A program made the position numbers and the translations under genes. A model generated the notes under the pieces. That model saw only the letters and a list, made by a program, of their open reading frames with translations, made no database searches and was not told where the DNA came from. This document shows, in pieces, positions 15,630 through 25,600 of a stretch of DNA of 28,960 bases. This stretch comes from Bacteroidales bacterium UBA1192 (GTDB lineage: Bacteria > Bacteroidota > Bacteroidia > Bacteroidales > Bacteroidaceae), in contig DBYG01000002.1 of assembly GCA_002310175.1 (NCBI GenBank), positions 1 to 28,960 of the forward strand, in the 5' to 3' direction. The first letter of the stretch is position 1; each line of letters starts with the position of its first letter.

Positions 15630-17075
15630 TCATGGGATATTGCGCAGGATGGCCAGCAGGTGGTCGAATACCATCGGCACAGTTGCCAATTCCAGACGCT
15701 CAGAGGGCGAATGCACTCCGCGTAGTGTGGGTCCCACGGATATCATGTCCAGATCAGGATACGATGTCAGGAAAAGACCGCATTCCAGACCGGCATGAAT
15801 AGCCTTGACCTTGGGATCATGTCCGAAAAGTTCCTTATATGTACGGACTGCGATATCAAGCAGCTCCGACTTGGGATTGGGAGCCCAGCCGGGATATCCG
15901 TCATTGCGTTCCACCTTGGCACCCGCCAGACGGAAACAGGCGGCAAGAGTCTCCTGAACCGCATATTTTGCCGATTCCACCGAGCTGCGCTGGCTTGCCA
16001 CCATGGTGATCTTGCCTTTCTCCGTACGGATGCGGGCCAGATTGGAACTTGTCTCCACCAGTCCGGGTACATCCATGCTCATGGCATAGACGCCGTTGAA
16101 CACAGCGAATATAGAACGTATGATATTTCCTGCTACAGCAGGCTCGATACACTCTGGCATCAGCTCTGTACTCTCCATAAAGAACTTGGCTTCCTTTTCC
16201 GTAGCATGATACTCGTCCTGTACCTCCGATGCGAACACGTTGAAATCCACACGTATTCTTTCCCTGTCAGCAAACGGAACGGCAATCACCGCAACTGCGT
16301 CACGGGGAATGGCATTGTGCAGGTTTCCGCCGCTTATTGAGCAGAGTCTCAAATCATACTTGTCTATAGCCGAATTCAGGAAACGGGCCAGAATCTTGTT
16401 GGCATTGGCATAACCCTTGTCTATATCATCACCCGAGTGGCCACCATGAAGCCTGTCCACACCCACTTTCATGCAAAAATACCCCGCAGGAACAGCCTCA
16501 GTCCTGAAATCAAAAGTCACCGATGAGTTGATTCCGCCGGCACAGCCGATGAATATCTCACCCTCATCCTCAGAATCCAGATTGATGAGCATCTTGCCGT
16601 TCATCATGCCCGGCTTGAGGTTTGTGGCTCCAGTAAGACCTGTCTCCTCCGATACCGTGAAGAGGCACTCTACGGGACCGTGCTCAATCTCATCGCTGTC
16701 CAATACCGCCAGAGCCATCGCTATACCCATACCGTCATCGGCTCCCAGAGTCGTGCCGCGAGCCTTGAGCCAGCCGTCCTCCACATAAGTCTCTATAGGC
16801 TGAGTCATGAAATCATGCTCCAACGTGGCATCCTTTTCACACACCATATCCTGATGCGCCTGCAGGATTACCGTCTGCCTGCCATCGTAACCGGGAGTGG
16901 CTGGCTTGGAGATAAGCACATTGCCGACGTCATCCTTACGATATGCCAGCCCACGCGCAGCAGCAAATTTCATCAGATACTCACCCATTTTCTCCTCATG
17001 ACCTGAGGGACGCGGAATCTGACATATCTCCAGGAATATGTCCATCACCCTCCTGGACCAATCCGTATTACCCAT
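15630..17075 (-). CDS. pepD: Aminoacyl-histidine dipeptidase PepD (M20 family)
   Basis: A 481-residue cytosolic metallopeptidase, close to the usual length of about 485. Metal-site and catalytic residues of the M20 family are visible: His74 and Asp76 in QAHQDMV, Asp113 in LGADDGMG, Glu143-Glu144 in VSEETGL and Asp167 in NLDSEDEG. A GGHSGDDI stretch marks the lid or dimer domain. It is expected to cut Xaa-His dipeptides such as carnosine-like substrates, although real specificity in Bacteroidetes is broad. There is no signal peptide. A promoter lies directly upstream at 17125-17155. Confidence 0.93.
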   Translation of the reverse strand: MGNTDWSRRVMDIFLEICQIPRPSGHEEKMGEYLMKFAAARGLAYRKDDVGNVLISKPATPGYDGRQTVILQAHQDMVCEKDATLEHDFMTQPIETYVEDGWLKARGTTLGADDGMGIAMALAVLDSDEIEHGPVECLFTVSEETGLTGATNLKPGMMNGKMLINLDSEDEGEIFIGCAGGINSSVTFDFRTEAVPAGYFCMKVGVDRLHGGHSGDDIDKGYANANKILARFLNSAIDKYDLRLCSISGGNLHNAIPRDAVAVIAVPFADRERIRVDFNVFASEVQDEYHATEKEAKFFMESTELMPECIEPAVAGNIIRSIFAVFNGVYAMSMDVPGLVETSSNLARIRTEKGKITMVASQRSSVESAKYAVQETLAACFRLAGAKVERNDGYPGWAPNPKSELLDIAVRTYKELFGHDPKVKAIHAGLECGLFLTSYPDLDMISVGPTLRGVHSPSERLELATVPMVFDHLLAILRNIP

Positions 17076-17124
17076 ATCCTTTTGTATTTTATTTTAATAA
17101 AACATAACGAATCCTTAACAACTC

Positions 17125-17155
17125 CAAAAATACATTATTCTTGAGATTAATTCAA
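17125..17155 (-). promoter_or_regulatory. Promoter of pepD
   Basis: On the minus strand TTG (17155-17153) is followed after 20 bases by TATTTTTG (17132-17125). The expected transcript start is about 40 bases before the pepD ATG. It overlaps the region of the divergent plus-strand promoter. Confidence 0.55.
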
Positions 17156-17166
17156 CCAAAAAAACC

Positions 17167-17174
17167 TAACTTTG
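17167..17174 (+). promoter_or_regulatory. Probable -7 box for the small membrane protein operon
   Basis: TAACTTTG matches TAnnTTTG and lies only 8 bases before the ATG at 17183. The nearest TTG (17141-17143) is 23 bases upstream, longer than usual. If used, the transcript would be almost leaderless. Confidence 0.45.
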
Positions 17175-17182
17175 CGCGCTGT

Positions 17183-17401
17183 ATGTGGAAAATGTTTCTG
17201 ACAGTAACGCTTTTGCTTCTTGCGGCTGTTGCACTTTTGTCGGTCAACATGCTTCTCAGGAAGAACGGAAAGTTTCCCAACATCCACGTGGGAAGGAATC
17301 CTGCTATGAGGAAACGAGGCATAGGTTGCGTGGAGGAGCAGGACGCACAGGCCAGAAAGGATAATCCGGTTGCCGTGAATGAAAGGAACGCTACCACATG
17401 A
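17183..17401 (+). CDS. Small single-pass membrane protein
   Basis: A 72-residue protein: short N-terminus (MWKMF), one strong hydrophobic helix (about residues 5-21), then a basic tail with KFPNIHVG, RKRGIGCVEEQDAQAR. The FPN-x-H-(V/I)-G...RGI-C...QDAQAR pattern is one I associate with conserved small Bacteroidetes membrane proteins of unknown function. The ATG at 17183 was chosen over an upstream in-frame codon because it directly precedes the hydrophobic segment. It heads a plus-strand run with the OmpH-like and esterase genes; the gap to the former is 36 bases. Confidence 0.7.
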   Translation: MWKMFLTVTLLLLAAVALLSVNMLLRKNGKFPNIHVGRNPAMRKRGIGCVEEQDAQARKDNPVAVNERNATT

Positions 17402-17437
17402 CAGAAAAAGACAAACATTTATAACCTATATAGACAA

Positions 17438-18022
17438 ATGAAAAGAATCTTCCCCGCTGTATTCGCAGCATTGGTATTGACAGGCTTCAATAGTTGCAAC
17501 CAAGCCCCAACCGCTCCAGCCTCACAAGCCGAGCAGGCACAACCGGCGTTATCCGGACTCAAGATTGCATATATCAACGTTGACTCACTGCTCGCCAACT
17601 ACGAATTCTGGAAAGACCTTTCCGAACAGATGACCCAAAAGGCGGAGAACTACCGGCTGCTGCTTGCCGAGGAGAGAAACAAATTCGAGAAAGACGTGGA
17701 TGACTTCAACAGGAAACTCCAGAACAACGTATATTCATCGGCAGAACGTGCCCAGTCCGAGCAGAACCGGCTTGCCAAGAAACAGCAGGACCTTGAGGAA
17801 AAAATAGCAAAATACAACAATGAGCTATCCCTTGAGGACAGCCAGAACATGCAGAAAGTCAGTGAGAAAATTGACAAATATATCAGGGAATACAACAAGA
17901 CCCACGGCTACAACCTTATAATAAACAAGGCCAGCCTGCTACTGGCCGATGACGGTATGGATATAACTGCCGATATCCTGAACGGTCTGAATGCTGAATA
18001 CAATTCAGAATCAGCAGATTGA
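17438..18022 (+). CDS. OmpH/Skp-family lipoprotein
   Basis: A 194-residue protein with a lipoprotein signal (MKRIFPAVFAALVLTGFNSC, Cys20) and an OmpH layout. A short beta strand (KIAYINVDSLLANYEF, about residues 42-57) is followed by a long charged coiled-coil (about 60-150) rich in Glu, Lys, Gln and Asn. It closes with a second strand region containing GYNLIINKASLLLADDGMDIT. Skp-type proteins are periplasmic chaperones for outer-membrane proteins. This one appears lipid-anchored, which is common among Bacteroidetes relatives. The esterase gene follows after 8 bases, so it is probably the same transcript. Confidence 0.85.
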   Translation: MKRIFPAVFAALVLTGFNSCNQAPTAPASQAEQAQPALSGLKIAYINVDSLLANYEFWKDLSEQMTQKAENYRLLLAEERNKFEKDVDDFNRKLQNNVYSSAERAQSEQNRLAKKQQDLEEKIAKYNNELSLEDSQNMQKVSEKIDKYIREYNKTHGYNLIINKASLLLADDGMDITADILNGLNAEYNSESAD

Positions 18023-18030
18023 CAACAATT

Positions 18031-19392
18031 ATGAAATCCATCAAACCACTTATCATGGCGGCCGTAGTCGCCCTGTTCCCGTTTGGCGTTAACGCCCAGT
18101 TCATGATGTTCGGCAGCGGAAATCGCGCCAGTCAGGACAGTCTGCGTAAGATTGCCGCAGCTGACTATGCCGACATGTTAAGCAAAGTCGGTGTAGAGCA
18201 GACCCGTGGAGGCCGTCAGCCCAACAGTCAGGATGAAAGCAAGCATCCCAATTATGACGAGCTGACAGCCAACCCCTACCCCTTCTATCCTGACCCTCTG
18301 GTCACAGAGAACGGCAAGAAGGTAAGGAACGCCAGGATGTGGTATAAAGTCCGCCGTCCTGAAATAGTACGCCTCTTTGAGGAGCACGTCTATGGCCGTA
18401 TTCCCGACAACGTTCCCGGTGTGACATGGGAGGTTACGAATGAAGAGCATAAGGATTTCGGTGGCACACCGGTTGTCGTGCGCTATCTGAAAGGAGTTGT
18501 CGATAATTCCATCTGTCCTTCCATCACCGTAGAGATTCAAGCCAATGTGGTTTATCCCGATAACGGCAGCACCAAACTTCCGGTTATCATTGAGTTCGGA
18601 TTCGGAGGCGGTGACCCCACACGTTCATTCGGAAATCAGAAATCATGGCAGCAGATGGTAATTGAGCGCGGATGGGCGGCAGCTACCATCAACCCGTCCT
18701 CTATACAAGCCGATGCAGGCTCCGGATTGACCAGCGGCATCATAGGCCTCTGCAATAAAGGTCAGTTCCGCCAGCCAACAGACTGGGGTTCCCTTCGGGC
18801 ATGGGGCTGGGGCCTGTCACGTCTGATAGACTATTTCGAGACGGACAAGACCTTCGATGCCACCAAATGCGCTATCGAAGGTGTCTCCCGCTACGGTAAA
18901 GCCTCACTCGTAGCTATGGCCTTCGAGGAGCGCATCGCAGCAGGATTCATTGCCTCATCAGGCAAGGCCGGAGCAGCAGGTTGGCGTCGTGACTGCGGTG
19001 AGAGCATCGGTAATATAATCTCAAGCGAGGAATACCACTGGGTGTGCGGCAACCTTATAAAATATGGTGCCGACCCTCTCACGGAGAATGACATACCTGT
19101 TGACCAGCATGAACTCATAGCGCTTTGTGCCCCAAGGGCATGTTTCATCTCCACCGGCAGCTGGAACGGTGACAAATGGCAGGACGTAGTTGGCTCATTC
19201 ATCTCCGCCTCAAAAGCATCACCGGTATATGAACTGCTTGGTTACAAAGGTGTGGGAACAGACCTCTTCCCAGGTATGGACAACGGGCTGATGGACGGCC
19301 GTCTCACATACCGTCAGCATCACGGAGGCCATGAGGCTGGTCCAAACTGGCCCTATTTCCTCGATTTCTTTGAGCGTGAGGTGGTTCGCTGA
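18031..19392 (+). CDS. Secreted alpha/beta-hydrolase, CE15-like (glucuronoyl-esterase family)
   Basis: A 453-residue protein with a signal peptide ending VNAQ. The alpha/beta-hydrolase core has the nucleophile motif EGVSRYGK (Ser286), an oxyanion-region motif EFGFGGG and a C-terminal HHGGHEAGPNWPYF with a candidate catalytic His (430-434). The layout matches bacterial CE15 enzymes, which cut ester bonds between lignin and glucuronoxylan, and relatives of uncertain substrate. Where fungal CE15 has the catalytic Glu (QESGSGG), this protein reads ASSGKAGA, so the acid residue must come from elsewhere or the activity differs. The ATG at 18031 is preferred to a TTG at 18019. No xylan-degrading genes are adjacent. 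Confidence 0.78.
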   Translation: MKSIKPLIMAAVVALFPFGVNAQFMMFGSGNRASQDSLRKIAAADYADMLSKVGVEQTRGGRQPNSQDESKHPNYDELTANPYPFYPDPLVTENGKKVRNARMWYKVRRPEIVRLFEEHVYGRIPDNVPGVTWEVTNEEHKDFGGTPVVVRYLKGVVDNSICPSITVEIQANVVYPDNGSTKLPVIIEFGFGGGDPTRSFGNQKSWQQMVIERGWAAATINPSSIQADAGSGLTSGIIGLCNKGQFRQPTDWGSLRAWGWGLSRLIDYFETDKTFDATKCAIEGVSRYGKASLVAMAFEERIAAGFIASSGKAGAAGWRRDCGESIGNIISSEEYHWVCGNLIKYGADPLTENDIPVDQHELIALCAPRACFISTGSWNGDKWQDVVGSFISASKASPVYELLGYKGVGTDLFPGMDNGLMDGRLTYRQHHGGHEAGPNWPYFLDFFEREVVR

Positions 19393-19410
19393 ACTGTCTC
19401 GGATTAAATA

Positions 19411-19453
19411 AATCCCACCTGGGTTTTTCAAATTTCCCAGGTGGGATTTTTTT
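19411..19453 (+). terminator. Strong terminator after the esterase gene
   Basis: AATCCCACCTGGG (19411-19423) pairs with CCCAGGTGGGATT (19436-19448) over 13 bp, followed by a run of T (through 19453). A further copy of the right arm, AACCCAGGTGGGAAA, lies at 19456-19470 and could pair with the left arm instead. Confidence 0.88.
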
Positions 19454-19564
19454 AAAACCCAGGTGGGAAATCCTATATTCCTCTTGGGGTTCCCGATAAT
19501 ACCCATTTAACTTTCCCGAGAAATAAGGATAACAAAGGTAGAAACCACTTAAAAGAGTACAACT

Positions 19565-20314
19565 ATGAAACGCAGAACAATCATCGGCATGGCAGTTGCA
19601 ACTCTTCTGCTTTGCACAACAAATGGAAATGCACAGTCAAGGGTGGTCCGCAGAGCCAACCCGGATAGAGATTATGACCGCAGGGTTATCGTTACAGACC
19701 GTCACATGGACATCAAGCCTGTGATTCCCAAGATAATAGGTAATGACGCAGTAAGGTCCTTCAAGAACGAGCCGTTTGACAAAAACCGTCTGCGCATGGC
19801 GGAGATGATTTTCCGTACTGACGGAGTAGTGACAGCACGTCAGGCAATGCTCATCGCAGAGACATTCAGCTTTGACAGCAACAGACTGGATTTCCTCAAG
19901 ATGGCCTATACCAACTGCGTGGACAGTCACAACTACTATATCACGCTCAACACATTGGATTTCAACTCAAGCCGGGAGAAACTGATGGACTTCATTAACG
20001 CAATTGATACAGATACCCGTTATCGTGTCATCAACCGTGTCACGAGTGATGATCTAAAGGAAATAGTGACTTTGCTCAAGAAAGAGACATTCGATTCCAT
20101 GCGCTACAAGCTGGCAGTAATGATCCTCAACGGAGGTGAGTTCACAGCAAAACAGATAGCAGCTATGGCCAGAACGTTCAGCTTTGACAACAACCGGCTG
20201 GAATTCCTGCTCAAAGCCTATCGGAACTGCATCGACAGGTACAACTATACGGTTGCTGTCAACACACTGGATTTCAGCAGCAACCGCAACAAACTGATGG
20301 ATATGATCCGCTGA
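19565..20314 (+). CDS. Secreted DUF4476 protein with two domain repeats
   Basis: A 249-residue protein with a signal peptide (MKRRTIIGMAVATLLLCTT, then GNAQ). The mature part has two similar units of about 80 residues. The first is about 68-145 (FDKNRLRMAEMI, TFSFDSNRLDFLKMAY, NTLDFNSSREKLMDFI). The second is about 172-249 (FDSMRYKLAVMI, TFSFDNNRLEFLLKAY, NTLDFSSNRNKLMDMI). This is the DUF4476 pattern, a mainly helical domain of unknown function common in Bacteroidetes and animals. It stands alone between two terminators. No promoter match to the consensus was found. Confidence 0.82.
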   Translation: MKRRTIIGMAVATLLLCTTNGNAQSRVVRRANPDRDYDRRVIVTDRHMDIKPVIPKIIGNDAVRSFKNEPFDKNRLRMAEMIFRTDGVVTARQAMLIAETFSFDSNRLDFLKMAYTNCVDSHNYYITLNTLDFNSSREKLMDFINAIDTDTRYRVINRVTSDDLKEIVTLLKKETFDSMRYKLAVMILNGGEFTAKQIAAMARTFSFDNNRLEFLLKAYRNCIDRYNYTVAVNTLDFSSNRNKLMDMIR

Positions 20315-20331
20315 ATCTCCCACACAATAAC

Positions 20332-20375
20332 AAAAGGACAGGCGTTACGGCAAATCCGCAGCGCCTGTCCTTTTT
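20332..20375. terminator. Bidirectional terminator between converging genes
   Basis: AAAAGGACAGGCG (20332-20344) pairs with CGCCTGTCCTTTT about 17 bases later. A-rich and T-rich flanks make it a terminator on both strands, between the DUF4476 gene (plus) and the thioredoxin gene (minus). Confidence 0.85.
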
Positions 20376-20389
20376 ATTATAATAGACTC

Positions 20390-21502
20390 TTACTTGAAGA
20401 AATCTTCCAATGCTGCAGCAACCTCTTCACCACGAAGATTCCTGCCGATGATAGTCCCGTCGGAATCAATGAGGAAAGTGGACGGAATAGCTGTAACCGA
20501 GTAACGGTAAGCAGCCGATGACTCCCTCTCATTGGTATCAAGCAGCTGAGGCCAAGTCATCCCGTCATCCTTTACAGCCTTTATCCATTCGTCGCGCTCA
20601 TCATCGACGGACACGCTCACGATTTCAAATCCCTTGGACCTGAATTTCTCATAAGCCGCCTTCATATTGGGAATCTCATTACGGCATGGAGTGCACCAGC
20701 TGGCCCAGAAATCAAGCAGGACGACCTTATTGGAGGCAATATAATCAGAAAGACTGACACTTGAAGGAGTCTCATATCTCTTGTTCAGCAACGGCAGCTC
20801 AAAATCCATATAAGGATGCCCCACTGCAGTCATCATCTGAACCTGCATCATGGCCTTAAGCTGACTGAAATCAGCATTTGAGCCGAATTTGGGTTCAAAC
20901 ATATCCAGGAAGCCGAGTATCTCATCCGGTTCATAAATCTCATATGAATCCAGAAGCTGCTGGAAACCGAACACATTACCCGTATTCTCCACGATACTCT
21001 TGGTAACTATATCCTTGTAGTTATCCTGAAGAACTCCCATCTCGTCCACAAAACTGGAATAATCCTCACCTGCGGCGGCGGTCATTCTCATCTTGTCCTG
21101 AACCTCGTTAGCCTTGTCGTTCAGCACTTCTATCTTACTGTAGAAAGCCTGGAAAGCATCATTGTTAACCGTACCGCCTATTGTCTGGCTACCGTCAACG
21201 ATATCATATTCAACGTCAATCGTACCGTTCTCAAGGAAGAACGTGCAAGCATGGACATTTTCACCCTCATCAAAAGTCAGCAAAGCCAGAAGACATGAAT
21301 CCGCCACACCGCTGATTGTAAACTTGCCGTTGGAAATCTCCGTAGAATCCAACGGTACAAGATCATTGTCCTGTATCACATTAAGAGTAACGACCGTACC
21401 GTCATCTGCACCTGGGACCTTACCTCGTATCTTGTACGAATTTCCGTTGCCGCATGATATCAGGGCTACGGCAGCCACTATCACATAAAGGATTCTTTTC
21501 AT
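20390..21502 (-). CDS. TlpA-like thioredoxin lipoprotein with DUF4369
   Basis: A 370-residue lipoprotein (lipobox ALISC, Cys17). After the signal comes a DUF4369-type beta-rich domain (about 20-115: IRGKVPGADDGTVVTLN, DSTEISNGKFTISG), then a helical linker, then a thioredoxin domain from about 228 with the redox pair Cys269-Cys272 in DFWASWCTPC. A cis-Pro region AIPSTFLID follows. Such proteins act as periplasmic disulfide reductases in Bacteroidetes. It follows prs by 10 bases on the same strand, which suggests read-through, though a functional link to PRPP synthesis is not apparent. Confidence 0.9.
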   Translation of the reverse strand: MKRILYVIVAAVALISCGNGNSYKIRGKVPGADDGTVVTLNVIQDNDLVPLDSTEISNGKFTISGVADSCLLALLTFDEGENVHACTFFLENGTIDVEYDIVDGSQTIGGTVNNDAFQAFYSKIEVLNDKANEVQDKMRMTAAAGEDYSSFVDEMGVLQDNYKDIVTKSIVENTGNVFGFQQLLDSYEIYEPDEILGFLDMFEPKFGSNADFSQLKAMMQVQMMTAVGHPYMDFELPLLNKRYETPSSVSLSDYIASNKVVLLDFWASWCTPCRNEIPNMKAAYEKFRSKGFEIVSVSVDDERDEWIKAVKDDGMTWPQLLDTNERESSAAYRYSVTAIPSTFLIDSDGTIIGRNLRGEEVAAALEDFFK

Positions 21503-21512
21503 AGTAGAGTTG

Positions 21513-22460
21513 TTATTTGATTACATACTGTGAGCTTATGGACTCGTTCTTGATCACCCTGCGGATAGTCTCGGCAAACATCTGGGCTATGGACAACTGT
21601 TTCAGTTTCTTGCAGGGGATATTGTTGCGGTAGGGGATACTGTTGGTGAACACTATCTCCTCCAGCTGGGAATTATCGACCCTTACGGGAGCGTCACCCG
21701 ACATGACACAGTGTGATGCGAGAGCACGTACGGACTTGGCACCGGCCTCCTTCATGACATCACCCGCCTTGCAGATAGTGCCTGCAGTATCTACAATGTC
21801 ATCCACAATAACGACATTCTTGTCCTGGACGTCACCGATAATCCTGATCTCATCAACCACATTTGCACGGGTGCGGGTTTTCTGACACAGTACAAGCGGC
21901 ACATTCAGGTATTTGGCGTAGGCGCTGGCCCGCTTGCTTCCCCCCACATCGGGAGCGGCCATAACGAGCTCGTCCAGCTTCAACCCCTGAATGTAAGGCA
22001 TGAACACCATTGATGCGTACAGGTGATCCACCGGCACATCAAAGAAACCCTGGATCTGATCCGCATGAAGATCCATTGTAATGACACGGTCCACACCTGC
22101 TGTGCTCAGCATGTCCGCCACAAGCTTGGCACCTATTGACACGCGCGGCTTGTCCTTGCGGTCCTGTCTGGCCCATCCGAAATATGGAATCACGGCATTG
22201 ACTGACTTTGCCGATGCTCTCTTGGCTGCATCTATCATGAGCAGCAGTTCCATAAGATTATCCGATGGCGGGAAGGTTGACTGAACCAGAAATACATCGG
22301 CACCACGGATTGATTCCTCATACGAGACGGCAAACTCACCGTCAGCAAAATGGGTCACGTTCATATTGCCTAAAGGGCAGTTCAGATAATCGCATATCTC
22401 TTTGGCCAGGTACATAGTGTCCGTACCGCAAAAGACCAGGAAAGAATTGCTTGAGTCCAT
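21513..22460 (-). CDS. prs: Ribose-phosphate pyrophosphokinase
   Basis: A 315-residue enzyme, the standard length, making PRPP from ribose-5-phosphate and ATP for nucleotide, histidine and tryptophan synthesis. Family signatures: FADGEFAVSYEESIRGADVFLVQS in the N-terminal half (part of the ATP-binding region), then YFGWARQDRKD, DLHADQIQGFF and the PRPP loop VIVDDIVDTAGT. The frame is open further upstream, but the start at 22460 (MDSSNSFLVFCG) fits the family length and sits below a -7 box at 22504-22497. Confidence 0.96.
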   Translation of the reverse strand: MDSSNSFLVFCGTDTMYLAKEICDYLNCPLGNMNVTHFADGEFAVSYEESIRGADVFLVQSTFPPSDNLMELLLMIDAAKRASAKSVNAVIPYFGWARQDRKDKPRVSIGAKLVADMLSTAGVDRVITMDLHADQIQGFFDVPVDHLYASMVFMPYIQGLKLDELVMAAPDVGGSKRASAYAKYLNVPLVLCQKTRTRANVVDEIRIIGDVQDKNVVIVDDIVDTAGTICKAGDVMKEAGAKSVRALASHCVMSGDAPVRVDNSQLEEIVFTNSIPYRNNIPCKKLKQLSIAQMFAETIRRVIKNESISSQYVIK

Positions 22461-22496
22461 AAAACGGATGACTGATATGTTTATTAGTTTGGACTG

Positions 22497-22504
22497 CAAA
22501 GTTA
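22497..22504 (-). promoter_or_regulatory. Probable -7 box of prs
   Basis: The minus strand reads TAACTTTG, about 37 bases upstream of the ATG at 22460. It matches TAnnTTTG; a -33 element at the usual distance is not clear. It supports the shorter prs start. Confidence 0.5.
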
Positions 22505-22682
22505 CAAATAATTGGAACGCCTTGCAGGTCATTATTTCCTATTTTGAAAATAATTATCAACAATATCACCTATTTTTCAACAGAGCGAAAATACAGTTGC
22601 ATATAATAATGTTTCAAAAAAAAATTGTAAAATTGCAAATTAAATGCAAATGAGAGACTTATCAAGTAAAATAGACTTACAA

Positions 22683-22690
22683 TAATTTTG
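22683..22690 (+). promoter_or_regulatory. Probable -7 box of the large repeat-protein gene
   Basis: TAATTTTG ends 5 bases before the ATG at 22696, in an AT-rich divergent region. No good -33 element is seen at 19-21 bases. If this is the promoter, the mRNA is nearly leaderless. Confidence 0.35.
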
Positions 22691-22695
22691 TTATT

Positions 22696-25600
22696 ATGAA
22701 GAAAAACCTACTCATTTCGATTGCCCTACTCTCAGTTTCAACACTGTTTGCAGGTAACGCAAAGGACATCAGAAACGCCACCGTTTCCGATGGAACCAGA
22801 AAGTCGGAATACATCATGCCCGACGCTGAAGGACGACTTTTCCTTAACCCGGAGATCATTTCCGGCCTCCAGGCTGTAAAAGAAAGAATGGCGGCCCCGT
22901 TAGGTCCAACACAATCTTCACTATTTGAGATTGAGGCGCTCATGAACAGGAATCTCCTGGAAAAGAACTTACTGGAGAATAAAGACATGCTTGAAAGGCA
23001 GAAAGCCGAAGCAGCCCACAGGCGTGCCATGATGGAAGAATCTGCAAGACAGGAACCCGAGACATCACGTGCCGGTTTGAGAAGAGCCCCGGCCATTTCC
23101 CGTCCGAACCAATGGAGCTACCCCTTTCAGGCCATAGGTGAAGGAATCAAGCTTTCCGGTGTCGAACATTCATTCAGTCTGAACGGAACCTCTTTCCAAA
23201 AATATGGACTCACGTCATATACTTATGATGAGGAAGGTAATGTCACCAAGACCCAGACCGTAATGACCAACACTAACGGAATCCTGAACAAGATGATGGG
23301 CTGGAGCATGAAAATACCGGTTAACGCCATAGTGACATCCGTTACCAGTTCTACCGAGGACATGACAGAAGACTACACTGTATTCAAAGATCCCGCAACC
23401 GGCAAGGAGCAGTATCTTGAGCAGCACAAGTATGTCACATACAATGGTTATCAGGTAACCGGCATAGACCGGAGAGCTGACAAGGACGGAAATATGATTG
23501 AATATCAAAAGGTGGAATCCGAATTTGATGACAGCGGACGTCCCATCCAAACCATATTTTACAGCCGCTCCACTTCATATGATCCCGCAACCGACAGCTA
23601 TACCGTAATCCTGAAGCCTTACATGAAGGCCGAGTATCAGGAAACTGACGGATTAATGACCAGGACCACCTTGTATCCTGTCACTGATGCAAATGGAACA
23701 GAATCCTGGCAGTATAACACCAGGATCACTAAAGGAACCAATGACAAGGGAGAGGAGTGCTACGAATACATGTACTATGATGCTGCTGACTCAGTCTGGT
23801 ACGGAAGCAGTAAATATACAAGACTCGTAACAGAGGATGCCAACGGCTCTGATCAGACAACCGTCAACTGGTCATGGGATTATAATAAACATGAATGGTA
23901 CCTGTCCAACAAGAGCCATTACAGGTATAATTCAATGGGCCGGGCCGTCCTATACGAGAGTTACTATTTTGACGCCGCACTGAACTCCTTCTATCTGAAC
24001 AGAAAGAACGGTAACGAATATCTTGGAGACACATTAGCGTGCGGCAGCTGGTCATTTTATTACAATTCACCCTCTACCATAGAGGAACTGTCTGATCCGG
24101 ACCAGCTAATCTACAGCGGATCCAAGTCAGAATGGTTGTTTTACACAGCAGAGGAACTCGGTATTTCACTGAATGACAATCCCGACCTCTACCTGCCCCG
24201 CAAATCCGAAGCTAATTACACCTATGATACCAAATTAAGGACATGGGTGGGCCGCAGCAAGTACGAGTACAAATATATTCTGACTCAACTTGTCGGTTAC
24301 GATAAACCTGATTTTTTGGTATCCTGCAAGAAAAACTATGAATGGATTATGGACGGTGGAGTCTGGACTCTGTACAATGAAGCCAACTATCAGTATGATG
24401 ATCATGGTTCCTGCACTCTCCAGGAAGTATTCACAGCTGACTCCATCACTGAACGCCGGATAAGTAAATACAAATACTTTACCGACAGTTACAATTATCC
24501 GGTCTCACATGAGATATACAATGAATACTGGAGTGTAAGAAATAACAAATTCTCTCCCAGCTATATCACCGAAACTGATTATGACGATAACGGTAATCAG
24601 ACACTATATTCATACCTCAATAACTGGGACAATGCCAATGAGCGCTGGAACTACGGCTACAGGTATGATTATGAGTATGACAGCAACAGCAACCGGACGC
24701 TGAATGTGTACTCTTCATGGAACCCGTCGTCAGGAACCTGGATAGGTGGCTCCAAAGAGACTGCGATATATGACGATTCCGGTGACATAGTCAAGAGAGA
24801 ATCTTTCTACGGAGAATCTGACGGTGACGGAGGTTTCACCTGGACCCCATCAACATTAGAGGAGACAAAGAAAGACACCGAAGGCAATACCGTCAGCTAC
24901 ACCAGTTACAGTTACTGGAGCAAGGATAACGGCATGTACCAATATGGTGACAAGGAGGAATGGAGCTATTCAAACGGTTTATTAACCGGTCATTCTACAT
25001 ACTATTATTCTGACGGCGAATGGCATGGTCAAAGAAAGGAAACCTATGAATATGACGACAATGAAAGACTGGTCTCATACTCAAACTATAACTATGACTA
25101 TGATGACAAAGACTGGTCAATCTCAGGCAAGACGCAGTACACATACACTGAATCCGGCGAGTCGAAAGACATATATGAATATTCCTTCTATAACGGTGAG
25201 CAGACATTGGTTAAAAAGAAGATAGCTCAGATCTCCGACGGCCGTATAACAGGATATACTGACAGTTCCTACTACTCATGGTCAAACACATGGGTTCCCA
25301 ACAGCAAAATGGAATACGTAACAGGAACTGACGGCAGGACAACTATTACAAAATACGATTGGGACTCTTATGCCGAGGAATGGAGGGGCAACAGCAAAGT
25401 CATACAGTCACTGGATGATAAGGGAAGGATTATCTATACCGAATCATATTCCTGGGATTCGTATGACAGCATCTGGTACGGAAATAATAAAGAGGAATAC
25501 ACCTTTAATGATAAGGGTGAAAGAACCATGTATGCATCATACTATTGGAATGACAGCGACACCGCTTGGGTAGGTAGCTACAAGTATGAGGAAGAGTATG

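Noticed and set aside
18019..18030. TTG start for the esterase overlapping the end of the OmpH-like gene
   Set aside because: The ATG at 18031 directly opens a normal signal peptide; the extra residues add nothing recognisable.
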